The position numbers were made by a program, and so were the translations under genes. DNA of 64,000 bases from Geoglobus acetivorans (GTDB lineage Archaea; Halobacteriota; Archaeoglobi; Archaeoglobales; Archaeoglobaceae), in the NCBI RefSeq assembly GCF_000789255.1, contig NZ_CP009552.1, forward strand, positions 744,001 through 808,000. Direction: 5' to 3'. The stretch's first letter is position 1. The number at the start of each line of letters is the position of its first letter. This document shows positions 5,272 to 14,222 of this stretch, piece after piece. Below the pieces are notes generated by a model. The model saw only the letters and a program-made list of their open reading frames with translations, was not told where the DNA came from and did not search any database.

Positions 5272-5379
5272 ATGGGTGGTGATAAGAAAGAAGAATCTGC
5301 TAATGTTGGTAGAATGTCTCAGGCTGTAAAAAAGATGTTCTCAAGTGAGGATAAAGACAAAAAACGAGACGGCCAGTAA
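5272..5379 (+). CDS. 35-residue charged micro-protein overlapping a membrane-protein gene
   Basis: A complete ORF from ATG 5272 to TAA 5377-5379. It begins MGGDKKEE, has a helix MSQAVKKMFSS and a Lys/Asp-rich end. It resembles the micro-protein at 4092 in its first residues, size, charge and position: its last 39 bases overlap the end of the paralogous membrane protein on the other strand. GGGGGCATGCT lies upstream as a weak ribosome site. Confidence 0.5.
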   Translation: MGGDKKEESANVGRMSQAVKKMFSSEDKDKKRDGQ

Positions 5380-5790
5380 TATGACACCAATAACAAATGA
5401 ATATATACCATACTGGAGCAACCCTGCAGACCTATTTATTTGTTTAGTGTTGAATGATTCATTATCTGCAAGATCTTCAAACAGCTCTCTTTTAAAAGCT
5501 TCAATAGTATCCTGCTCATCAAAAAACTTCAATGCTCTCTTTGGCTTTAGAGTGTGGTACTCTCTGATCTTCAATGACAATGTACAGAGTAAAATGGATG
5601 CCAGAAGGAATAAAATCGCCAAGAGTGTAAGAGGAATCCACAACACCGAATATCCATTAACAACTAACCCAAGTATAACACCATTGGCTGCCAGAATAAA
5701 GCTTGCTTTCGTCTCTATTTCACGTTTGTCTTCCATACTTTCTTCATGTCTTCTCCATGCAATTTCGAGTAAAATATCATCCCATTCCAT
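5341..5790 (-). CDS. PycTM/SLATT-like three-TM membrane protein, paralogue of 4156-4575
   Basis: 149 residues from ATG 5790. The N-terminal EESMEDKREIETKASFILAA motif leads into a short helix (ILAANGVILGLVV), then a second membrane helix (about 50-72). A cytoplasmic segment follows (EQDTIEAFKRELFEDLADNE, then FNTKQINRSAGLL), then a third membrane helix at the C-terminus (125-148). This order matches Pycsar TM effectors (formerly DUF5706), whose hallmark is a K-A-(G/S)-x-I-L-x-x-N-G entry motif. Such proteins depolarise the membrane when triggered. The paralogue at 4156 has lost the Asn-Gly. The shared promoter lies 25 bp upstream. Confidence 0.6.
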   Translation of the reverse strand: MEWDDILLEIAWRRHEESMEDKREIETKASFILAANGVILGLVVNGYSVLWIPLTLLAILFLLASILLCTLSLKIREYHTLKPKRALKFFDEQDTIEAFKRELFEDLADNESFNTKQINRSAGLLQYGIYSFVIGVILLAVSFFVFILT

Positions 5791-5807
5791 ACAACATCAT
5801 GGATGGC

Positions 5808-5820
5808 TGACTTTAAAAGT
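5808..5820 (-). promoter_or_regulatory. Shared leaderless promoter motif, copy 5
   Basis: Minus strand reads ACTTTTAAAGTCA, centred about 25 bp upstream of ATG 5790. It abuts the rightward gene at 5827. Confidence 0.65.
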
Positions 5821-5826
5821 TAGGGG

Positions 5827-6351
5827 ATGATAATCGTGTTCCTCCCCATCCCCCTCACAAAACCCCGCAAGTGGATGAACATCAAGGTCAGATACCTTGA
5901 ACATAGATGGTTCGATGACTTTGGGGAATTTTACACCTATCTATTGAAGAACGCAGTTATCGAGGAGATCGTGGACGAGGAAGAGCTCGTGTGGAGGATC
6001 ACGAGAGACCTCATCAGGGAGGAAATCTCTCCAGTCGACGCCCTTGCCATCAGGGAGTTCATTTCGAGTGTTTACGGGATCGCCGAGGAGTACATCGACC
6101 TAATCCTCGAGAAGGTGAGGCACGAACTTATTCTCTACGAATCCGAGCTCAAGAAGATGGACGAGGAGTTCGAAGAGGAGGAGCTTGACATCGAAACGAT
6201 AAGGGAGATAATGTTCGAGGTTCAGAGAATGTACCTCGAGATGAACATGGATAGAGGGACTGTAGTCAAGGAAATCTCCCTCACCTACGGCCTCTCAGAA
6301 GAGAAAGCAAGTGAAGTTGTGGGGTGGGTTGAGAGCTACATCTTCAGCTGA
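5827..6351 (+). CDS. Acidic helical hypothetical protein
   Basis: Up to 174 residues. The first 16 look atypical, and ATG 5875 (MNIKVRYLEHRWFDD…) may be the true start. The body is helical and very acidic, with an EEEFEEEEL-like stretch around residue 120 and a possible helix-turn-helix at the C-terminus (GTVVKEISLTYGLSEEKASE). No family is recognised. It is the last large gene before the attachment site. Confidence 0.6.
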   Translation: MIIVFLPIPLTKPRKWMNIKVRYLEHRWFDDFGEFYTYLLKNAVIEEIVDEEELVWRITRDLIREEISPVDALAIREFISSVYGIAEEYIDLILEKVRHELILYESELKKMDEEFEEEELDIETIREIMFEVQRMYLEMNMDRGTVVKEISLTYGLSEEKASEVVGWVESYIFS

Positions 6352-6361
6352 GGTGGTTTGA

Positions 6362-6430
6362 ATGCGGAAATTCGTTCTCATCACTGTTCTGGCTTGCGAT
6401 TGTTTGCTACAATTTGTTTTATATAAATAA
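6362..6430 (+). CDS. Possible 22-residue hydrophobic micro-ORF
   Basis: An ATG behind GAGGTGG, right after the stop of the preceding gene, gives MRKFVLITVLACDCLLQFVL-type sequence ending in TAA. The hydrophobic core could be a short membrane or signal-like helix. The ribosome site is the only support, and its 3' end overlaps the TATA box of the next gene. Confidence 0.25.
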   Translation: MRKFVLITVLACDCLLQFVLYK

Positions 6431-6447
6431 TTTCGTGGTGTTAAAAA

Positions 6448-6711
6448 ATGAAGAAGAGAACTTCGCTTTACATCGACGCTGAACTTCTCGAAAAAGCTAA
6501 ACGAAAATTCAATCTGTCTCAGTTACTGGAATGGGCTATAATCAAGGCGTTAAATGGGGAACTGGAAGAATTGAGTCCGGCCTTAAGACCCTGTCCCGAA
6601 GGGGTCCGCGGGTTCAAATCCCGCCCCCCGCATAGCTTTTCTGTACTGGAGCTGTTTGATGAGTTTGTGAAGCATTCCAGATTTGCAAGTCAGCACTCAT
6701 TTCTCACCTGA
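6448..6711 (+). CDS. Ribbon-helix-helix/antitoxin-like gene fused to chromosome through the attachment site
   Basis: The first ~40 residues form a compact RHH start: TSLYIDAELLEKAKRKFN for strand and helix A, LSQLLEWAIIKALNGELEEL for helix B. From residue 44 the frame reads straight through the tRNA-Leu fragment and into host DNA, ending 15 bases inside the convergent methyltransferase gene. The C-terminus therefore changed on integration. The original gene on the free element probably ended differently. A TATA box (TTTTATATAAA, 6418-6428) lies about 25 bp upstream, consistent with a leaderless ATG. Confidence 0.6.
   Translation: MKKRTSLYIDAELLEKAKRKFNLSQLLEWAIIKALNGELEELSPALRPCPEGVRGFKSRPPHSFSVLELFDEFVKHSRFASQHSFLT
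6582..6632 (+). other. Attachment site: 3' half of tRNA-Leu(UAA)
   Basis: The sequence runs from an anticodon loop CTTAAGA (anticodon TAA, 6584-6586) through a long class II variable arm and a T arm (GCGGG TTCAAAT CCCGC, 6608-6624). It ends with a 3' acceptor strand CCCCCGC and A73 at 6632, the leucine discriminator. There is no D arm and no 5' acceptor strand, and the bases 5' of the loop pair poorly with CCCTG. This is the duplicated end left when an element integrates into a tRNA gene near the anticodon loop. The intact gene should lie left of the window on the + strand. Confidence 0.85.
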
Positions 6712-7326
6712 GGCCACAAATATGCTGATCTCAGCATTCTCCCCACAGCATGATTGGGCACAGCAGTTCTCACCCGCACACTCCACACTCACGTTTCTGA
6801 GTCCTGCCTCCCTGAACCACCTTTCGATGTCCGCCCTCCTGAAGCCCATCCACCTGTCGTGATGCACCTCTCTCAGAAACTCATAGCTGTGCTCGTCCAA
6901 GTCCGTAACCACCAGCTTACCTCCCGGCTTGAGAATCCGCACCATCTCCTTTATCGCTTCAGGTGGTGACTCTACGTGATGGAGGCACATGTTGGCGAAA
7001 ACGTAGTCAACGGATCCATCCCGGATGGGAAGCTTTTCTGCATCTCCGACACAGCAATCCACCTCGAAATGCTCGAACTTTTTCTTCATCTCCGCCAGCA
7101 TCACTTTTGACCTGTCAACCGCGATAACTCGCAGACCTCTGCGAACCAGCCCTTCCGTAATAAAGCCCGTGCCAGCTCCAATGTCAGCGGCAATCCTGCC
7201 CTTCTCTACGCTGGCTGCTGACAGAGCCTTTTCCCTGACCTCATCTGAAAAGAAGCTCTTACGCATCTCATCCCACTGACGGGCCACTCTATCAAAATAA
7301 TGCCCGTTATCCACACCAACCACCAC
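6697..7326 (-). CDS. Class I SAM-dependent methyltransferase with a Cys-rich C-terminus
   Basis: 209 residues. Motif I ADIGAGTGFITEGL lies at about 47-60, an acidic turn AVDRSK follows, and the GDAEKLPIRDGSVDYVFANM and LKPGGKLVVTDL motifs are present, so this is a Rossmann-type (UbiE/COQ5-like) methyltransferase. The C-terminal tail has a CAGENCCAQSCCGENAEISI cluster of five Cys. Such a tail suggests binding of a soft metal or metalloid, as in arsenite methyltransferase relatives (inference). It is the first host gene after the attachment site and converges on it. Confidence 0.8.
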   Translation of the reverse strand: MVVGVDNGHYFDRVARQWDEMRKSFFSDEVREKALSAASVEKGRIAADIGAGTGFITEGLVRRGLRVIAVDRSKVMLAEMKKKFEHFEVDCCVGDAEKLPIRDGSVDYVFANMCLHHVESPPEAIKEMVRILKPGGKLVVTDLDEHSYEFLREVHHDRWMGFRRADIERWFREAGLRNVSVECAGENCCAQSCCGENAEISIFVASGEK

Positions 7327-7626
7327 TTTTTGGCTCGTGACACATGATACGCTGGAAATATGTAAGGTTTGCGGAGTGGCAGCAGTTCTACAGAATCTAC
7401 AGCGTCATTCCATTCACTCACGTCTTCTCGCAGATCACACGCATGTGCTCGGTTTTCACAGTAAATGAGAAAACGAATTGCATTCCTGATGCTGGATAAT
7501 CCCTGCTTATCTCGACGAAGAAGAGGGGGGAGTGTTGAATGGTTGCTTGACCAATTCACAAGAAAAAGTCCCGGAAAGCTGAACTACTCCGGAAGTTTCT
7601 TATTTTCCCGGAGCATACAGGATACT

Positions 7627-7806
7627 GTGAACCGGGAAAAACGGGATAAGGCAGAGGGTAAGGATGTCCCGGACGAATTCGATGAGCTTCTCGACAGAAT
7701 GGCAGAAAACCAGCTCAGGGCAAATTACAGGAAGAGTCTCGGAAGAGAATACGCCAGAAGGAGCTGGGATATAGAAATAGGAAAAATATTCAGGAAAAAG
7801 GAGTAG
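7627..7806 (+). CDS. Small charged hypothetical protein
   Basis: About 59 residues from GTG 7627, roughly 26 bp after an AT-rich TATA-like stretch (7596-7604), so a leaderless start is plausible. The frame stays open upstream to 7465, but that part reads as non-coding. The protein is helical and charged (NREKRDKAEGKDVPDEFDEL, then YARRSWDIEIGKIF). No family is recognised. It ends directly beside the end of the convergent permease gene. Confidence 0.4.
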   Translation: MNREKRDKAEGKDVPDEFDELLDRMAENQLRANYRKSLGREYARRSWDIEIGKIFRKKE

Positions 7807-9411
7807 TCACCTCTTCACATCCATCCTTCTGCATTTCCCTGCTCGCCTGAGGGCCTCCTCCTTCTCTTCAGCGCTGACAAAGTGTATGTGCAGCGGATGC
7901 TGTCTGCTGAGTTCTTTTCTGACATCCTCCTCGATTCTCCTCCTCTCCTCAGCATCGGGAACCCTGCTCGTTATGACAAGCAGGTCAACATCGCAGGCCC
8001 TGTGCAGTTCTCCTCTCGCCACACTGCCAACCAGATAGACCTCCGCATCTTCAAATTTCTGGACAATGCCGCCCACCGCCCGGTCTATCCACGATTCCCA
8101 GTTTCGTATATTCTCCTCCCACCTTTTGAAGAGGACATCAACGTAATGTCCCAGCGTCCTGCCGGTAACAGACCTGTAGCCAGCTTCAATCATGAACGAG
8201 CCGGCAATCAGCGCTGCAAGGACCTCAAGGTTCTGGGGGGAATAGGCCGCCATCCGGTAAAGCAGAACAGCAAGGGCCACCGAGGTGAGCAAAACTCCGG
8301 CAATAGCAATGGCGGGATGTGCCCCGGTCTCCCTCCTCAGCCTGTACGCTGCAAGGTTAACTGCCAGAAAAATTATCAGGAATCCTCCGCTTCCCGCAAT
8401 GGATATTGACTCCAGACTTGCGGTGTTCGCGAGAACTGCAGAAAGCAGCCCCACCAGGATCAGTCCCTCAAAAGCCTCTTTCCATACCTTCCTCTCCATC
8501 GCCTCCGGTAGCTGCCCGTATTTTGCAACCATGTAACTCGCCCTTGCAGTCCCGTAGAGGGTGGCGTTTATTGCCGAGCCTGTCGAGGCGAGGGCGGCAA
8601 ACGTAACGAGCCAGAAACCCAGGCTCCCGAGGGCTGGTTCCGCAACAGCGGACAGCGCATAGTCCCTTTCCCTCACTATGGTCTCCAGAGGCAGCGTTCC
8701 AACAGTAACGAGTGCTATCATGAAATAGACAAAAATCACAACCAGGACAGCAGAAAAGAACACCTTTGGCAGTATTTTCGGATTCTCGACGTCCTGGGCT
8801 GTGTTGGCTATCAGCTCAAATCCCTCGTATGCGAGAAAGATTATCATTCCTCCGGCAACAACCGTGATTCCGTCCGGCCACTCTGCAGGTGAAAGCCTCT
8901 GCCAGTCCATGAACATCAGTCCGGAGCCTGCAACAAGGAGCAGAACTGCAAGCTTGAACCCAACGAGCAGATCCTCCGCTTCACCACTCACGACCGCACC
9001 GTAGGCGTTGATCAGCACAAAGGCGGCTATTACAGCAGTTATGAAGATGTGCTTTAAAACCACGCTTTCCGAGAATATGCTGGATGCGTAGCTGCCGAAA
9101 GCGTAGGCGTAAAGGGAGATCATGACAACATAGCTCGAAAGAAGGAGAACGTTCAGTCCGCCTGAGAGCACGCCCGTGCCGTAGGCCTTTACCAGGTATT
9201 CGATCGTGCCACCTCTGCTCGGATACCTGACCGAGAGCTTCGCATAGGAGTATGCCGTCGTCAGTGCCACGATACCTGCAAGAAGAAACGCGAGCGGGGC
9301 GGCACCCCTGGATAGCTCAACGCTCAGACCCAGAACTGCGAATATCCCTCCCCCTATCATCCCTCCAACACCTATGCTGAAGGCCTCCCTGAACCCTATC
9401 CTGTCCTTCAT
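7807..9411 (-). CDS. APC-family amino-acid permease fused to a nucleotidyltransferase-like domain
   Basis: 534 residues from ATG 9411, behind GGGTGAGAGTGAG; a TTG at 9435 is less likely. Residues ~1-420 form about 12 membrane helices of an APC transporter. The start RIGFREAFSIGVGGMIGGGI is the family's conserved helix 1, and AYEGFELIANTAQDVENP also fits. After a linker (YVDVLFKRWEENIRNWESWI), residues ~455-534 form a minimal nucleotidyltransferase fold: VYLVGSVARGELHRACDVDLL matches the GS-x-A-R-G…(S)D-x-D-L motif, with Cys in place of Ser. The second domain should be cytoplasmic and may sense or regulate transport (inference). The substrate is unknown. Confidence 0.85.
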   Translation of the reverse strand: MKDRIGFREAFSIGVGGMIGGGIFAVLGLSVELSRGAAPLAFLLAGIVALTTAYSYAKLSVRYPSRGGTIEYLVKAYGTGVLSGGLNVLLLSSYVVMISLYAYAFGSYASSIFSESVVLKHIFITAVIAAFVLINAYGAVVSGEAEDLLVGFKLAVLLLVAGSGLMFMDWQRLSPAEWPDGITVVAGGMIIFLAYEGFELIANTAQDVENPKILPKVFFSAVLVVIFVYFMIALVTVGTLPLETIVRERDYALSAVAEPALGSLGFWLVTFAALASTGSAINATLYGTARASYMVAKYGQLPEAMERKVWKEAFEGLILVGLLSAVLANTASLESISIAGSGGFLIIFLAVNLAAYRLRRETGAHPAIAIAGVLLTSVALAVLLYRMAAYSPQNLEVLAALIAGSFMIEAGYRSVTGRTLGHYVDVLFKRWEENIRNWESWIDRAVGGIVQKFEDAEVYLVGSVARGELHRACDVDLLVITSRVPDAEERRRIEEDVRKELSRQHPLHIHFVSAEEKEEALRRAGKCRRMDVKR

Positions 9412-9460
9412 CTCACTCTCACCCTCGGCATACAATCGACCCTATCCTGACTTCATGCAA

Positions 9461-9483
9461 ACTTATATATATGGTTTATAAAC
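9461..9483 (+). promoter_or_regulatory. Divergent promoter region of tbp and the permease gene
   Basis: Two TATA-like elements, ACTTATATATATGG (9461-9474) and GTTTATAAAC (9474-9483), lie between the divergent genes. The first is ~27 bp before the tbp ATG, which has no Shine-Dalgarno sequence, so tbp is probably leaderless. Both elements are near-palindromic and could also fire leftward. Confidence 0.5.
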
Positions 9484-9493
9484 CTCTTTAAAT

Positions 9494-10045
9494 ATGGTCG
9501 ATTATAAAATCAAAATCGAGAACGTTGTTGCTTCTACCCAGATTGGGGAGAATATTGATCTTAACAAAATAGCAAGAGAAGTGAAAGATGCCGAATACAA
9601 ACCAAAGCAGTTTCCGGGGCTTGTTTTGAGGATAAAGGAGCCAAAAGCCGCGGCTCTCGTTTTCAGGAGCGGCAAGGTGGTATGCACTGGGAGCAAGAGT
9701 GTTGAGGATGCGAGAAGGGCGGTAAAGCAGGTCGTGAAAATAATAGGAAGTTTCGGAATTCCCGTGTTCGAGGACCCGGACGTCAAGGTTCAGAATATCG
9801 TCGCCTCGGCAGACCTTGGTGTCGATCTAAACCTCAACGCCATCGCAATCGGTCTGGGACTTGAAAATATCGAATACGAGCCTGAGCAGTTTCCGGGGCT
9901 TGTTTACAGGCTGAGAGACCCGCGTGTCGTCGTCCTCATATTCGGTTCAGGAAAAATGGTTGTTACCGGGGGGAAAAACCCCGAAGATGCAAGAAAGGCA
10001 GTTGAGAGGATTGCCGAGGAGCTTACCAGCTTAGGACTGATGTAG
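9494..10045 (+). CDS. tbp: TATA-box-binding protein
   Basis: 183 residues, the usual archaeal length, made of two direct repeats (1-92 and 93-183). Each contains the (V/I)xNIVAS / VENVVAST strand, the P-x-Q-FPGLV(L/Y)R core and the (V)FxSGK(V/M)VxTG stirrup region. It binds the promoter TATA box and recruits TFB and RNA polymerase. Like other archaeal TBPs it has no N-terminal extension. It overlaps the convergent Agl23-like gene by 15 bp. Confidence 0.97.
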   Translation: MVDYKIKIENVVASTQIGENIDLNKIAREVKDAEYKPKQFPGLVLRIKEPKAAALVFRSGKVVCTGSKSVEDARRAVKQVVKIIGSFGIPVFEDPDVKVQNIVASADLGVDLNLNAIAIGLGLENIEYEPEQFPGLVYRLRDPRVVVLIFGSGKMVVTGGKNPEDARKAVERIAEELTSLGLM

Positions 10046-11401
10046 CTCGAACCAGTAAACGTCATGTCCCGGCCGGATGGTGTACTTCCCATCCCTCACA
10101 TACCCTTTTTCTTTAAGGAATTCCGTGTAATCCCCGGTTGAGATGACCACCTCATACCCGCTGTAGTAGCTTGGAGAGAATCCAGCACCATAATGTCTCA
10201 GATACCATGGCAGCGGCCAGTAATCATTTCCCGGTACGAAAATCAGGGTCTTCTTACCCTCGCTGACTATTCTCTCAGCCAGTTTTTCCACGTCGGGCTG
10301 TGCCTGAATGTATATCAGGTCGTGCTTCGTATTCACATTGTCAACGTATGTGAGGTATCCCGACACCGCAACCGTGGCAATCAGAGCCGCGACGAAAACC
10401 GCCCTTCCCGCTTTTCTGTTCAGATAATGAGCATAGATTGCACCGAAAAATGCCATTGGAGCCGTGAGATGAACAAGGAGCCATGGCACCTTGTGACTCA
10501 GGACGTGGTAGATTACAAAGGCCGTTACCAGCCAGTAGAAGGCAAACAGCTCTATTTCAGTCGTCTGGCGTTCCCTGAACCTGCGTACAAACACGGGAAT
10601 ACCGGCAAGAGCCATACCCAGTGGCAGAAACTCATACTCAAAGATGAGCTTGGAGTAGTACCAGATTGGTTTCCAGTGGTCGTTTGTCTTGTGCATCTTG
10701 AACCAGTGGGCGAACGAATCTATCGTCGCCCTTTTCAGCCCTTCAGGATCGGAAAAGCCTGCAGAATACAGTGCCGAGAAGATGAAACCTGCAATTACAA
10801 GAGAAACGGCAAAGTGCTTCAGGAACCTTTTACTCACTGAAAAATCCCTTCTGTAAATTCTGTAAAATATTACAAAGGACACGAACGTGCCGAGGTACAG
10901 ATAACCGTTTTCCTTTGCGCATACCATCACTGCTGAGAATATGGTGGCCAGGTAGATGTAAACCGGTTTTTGGGAATTTCTGTAGCTGAAGTAGCTGTAA
11001 ACTGCAATTATAAAGCTCGAAAGCACTATCAGGTCATTCCTCGTGTACCGCGAGTAGTAGAGAATCGACGGAGAGAAGAGAAGGATGAGAGCGAATACGT
11101 ACGAGTTTCTGAAGAAGTTCTCAAATCTGAGTGCCACGAAAACAGCAATTATCGAAAACAGCACCGGAACGAGTCTGGCCGTGAACTTGGAATCGCCCAG
11201 CAGTCCAAAAATTCCAGCAGTTGTGAAATACAGGAAAGGCCCGTGATATGCCGGATCATAGCTGTACGTGTGATCCTTCAGCAGAACGTAGCTCAGATAC
11301 GCGTGAATGCTCTCATCATGATCCATCGGCCTCGCATCAAGAGCGTAGAACCTCGTAACCACGGCGAGGATCAGCAGGACAATGACCACTTCTTTCCTCA
11401 T
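10031..11401 (-). CDS. Agl23-like GT-C membrane protein (TIGR03663-type)
   Basis: 456 residues with ~10 membrane helices and a signature near the N-terminus: [20 protein letters not shown], then an AYHGPFLYF motif. The acidic DHDE in the first outer loop is typical of GT-C lipid-linked glycosyltransferases (PMT/ArnT-like). The family was named 'flippase activity-associated' from its link to N-glycosylation in haloarchaea. A soluble C-terminal domain (about 360-456) faces outside. It probably acts in surface-protein or lipid glycosylation. ATG 11401 starts near a TATA-like stretch. Confidence 0.8.
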   Translation of the reverse strand: MRKEVVIVLLILAVVTRFYALDARPMDHDESIHAYLSYVLLKDHTYSYDPAYHGPFLYFTTAGIFGLLGDSKFTARLVPVLFSIIAVFVALRFENFFRNSYVFALILLFSPSILYYSRYTRNDLIVLSSFIIAVYSYFSYRNSQKPVYIYLATIFSAVMVCAKENGYLYLGTFVSFVIFYRIYRRDFSVSKRFLKHFAVSLVIAGFIFSALYSAGFSDPEGLKRATIDSFAHWFKMHKTNDHWKPIWYYSKLIFEYEFLPLGMALAGIPVFVRRFRERQTTEIELFAFYWLVTAFVIYHVLSHKVPWLLVHLTAPMAFFGAIYAHYLNRKAGRAVFVAALIATVAVSGYLTYVDNVNTKHDLIYIQAQPDVEKLAERIVSEGKKTLIFVPGNDYWPLPWYLRHYGAGFSPSYYSGYEVVISTGDYTEFLKEKGYVRDGKYTIRPGHDVYWFELHQS

Positions 11402-11431
11402 TGGATGTAAATCTGGCCGAGGAATAATAAA

Positions 11432-13162
<1,731 letters not shown>

Positions 13163-13166
<4 letters not shown>

Positions 13167-13462
13167 TCACCCTCCTCAGGCTCACCAAAGTTCCTCTTCA
13201 GAATGTAATCCTCCTCAATCGCCTTCATGTCATCTGGCGATTCGTAAATCAGGGCGTAGCCTTCCGCCTCCATCTTCCCGAACTCGGGCTTCATCCACCT
13301 AACGATGAGGCTGTCGAGGTTTGCGTTGAGCAAACCTGAGAGTTTTTCCCTCACCTCTTTCCTCGAGGGAGTGACCTTCGTATCCTCATACTTCACCCTG
13401 AAATACACTTCCTTTCTCTTAAGCAAAGGATTGTTCCTCTGCTTTTCAATAACGAGCTCCAT
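13163..13462 (-). CDS. rps24e: 30S ribosomal protein S24e
   Basis: 99 residues. The pattern [37 protein letters not shown] and [20 protein letters not shown] is that of archaeal/eukaryotic eS24. It is the usual neighbour of S27ae and ends with the shared ATGA overlap. The gene starts directly after the stop of the DUF359 gene. Confidence 0.95.
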
Positions 13463-14029
13463 TCATCTCACCTCCAGCAGCATTTTCTTAACCCTGTCAT
13501 TTCCAACTTCTTCCATCTCTTCAACCATCTTTGATATTAGAATTTTATCCTCGCCGCTCACAACATACGCCGCTATACCCCTGGACGGGACACCGTAGAT
13601 GATCACGCTGTTCTCGGGGAGAAGTACTGATAGCGGGAGAGCGGCCATATCCTCTTCCCCATCAACAATTATGCACGTCCTTCCCTTCTCTATCCCGTGT
13701 TTCAGAGCCTCAACGAGCTCCTCACTGATGTGTCCCTGAGGGTTTGTTACCTCCAGAACTTCGTAGCCCTCTTTTTGCATGAAACCCATAATCTCTGCAG
13801 TTACCACATCTTCAAGCTCCTTTCTCTCGGTTTTGAAGTCCACCACCGCCAGATCAGGCAGAAAACCGGCCTGAAATGAGAAAAGAGTTACGAGATCACC
13901 TATTGCGGCAAAAAACCTGGCATCTTTAATCTCCTGGATTTCTCTGACCAGCTCAGGTCCTCTACCGGTGTAGAGCTTCCCTCTTGGAACTGAGAGTAGC
14001 TTTCTGTGCTCTTCGGTAATTCTCAGCAT
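13463..14029 (-). CDS. GTP-dependent dephospho-CoA kinase (DUF359 family)
   Basis: 188 residues. The fold has the family's LYTGRGPELVREI turn, AAIGDLVTLFSFQAGFLPDL, VVDFKTERKE and IIVDGEEDMAALPLSVLLPE, which hold the conserved Asp/Glu residues. This archaeal family phosphorylates dephospho-CoA with GTP, the last step of CoA synthesis. It shares no fold with bacterial CoaE. It lies between spt4 and rps24e, as in many euryarchaea. Confidence 0.88.
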   Translation of the reverse strand: MLRITEEHRKLLSVPRGKLYTGRGPELVREIQEIKDARFFAAIGDLVTLFSFQAGFLPDLAVVDFKTERKELEDVVTAEIMGFMQKEGYEVLEVTNPQGHISEELVEALKHGIEKGRTCIIVDGEEDMAALPLSVLLPENSVIIYGVPSRGIAAYVVSGEDKILISKMVEEMEEVGNDRVKKMLLEVR

Positions 14030-14030
14030 T

Positions 14031-14222
14031 TCAGCTCACTATAAGGGCGTATTTTCCCGCATACTTTACTCCGAGCTTCTTTGCAATTTCACTCCTCTCC
14101 GGATCCACGACGACCACAAAGCCGTGCCAGTCCTTTGAGAAGTCCCTGCTGCCGCAGACCTTGCAGAGTGTTGCATCCTCGGTTATGTACCTGCACTTCT
14201 TGCATGCATATTCAACCATCAC
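14031..14222 (-). CDS. spt4: Transcription elongation factor Spt4 (RpoE'')
   Basis: 63 residues. The zinc ribbon is ACKKCRYITEDATLCKVCGS (two CxxC pairs). The C-terminal half (DWHGFVVVVDPERSEIAKKL, then KYAGKYALIV) is the Spt5-binding strand. It forms the Spt4/5 clamp on RNA polymerase. It overlaps the end of rpo7 by 4 bp. Confidence 0.93.
   Translation of the reverse strand: MMVEYACKKCRYITEDATLCKVCGSRDFSKDWHGFVVVVDPERSEIAKKLGVKYAGKYALIVS

Noticed and set aside
5345-5830. Rightward 161-residue open frame
   Set aside because: Antisense to the membrane-protein gene 5341-5790, which has the paralogue, TM pattern and promoter.
6577-6632. A complete tRNA-Leu gene
   Set aside because: There is no D arm or 5' acceptor strand upstream, and the bases 5' of the anticodon loop mismatch the 3' stem at two of five positions.
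7465-7626. N-terminal extension of the small gene ending at 7806
   Set aside because: The added residues read as non-coding (Arg run, no family pattern), and a TATA-like stretch lies inside them.
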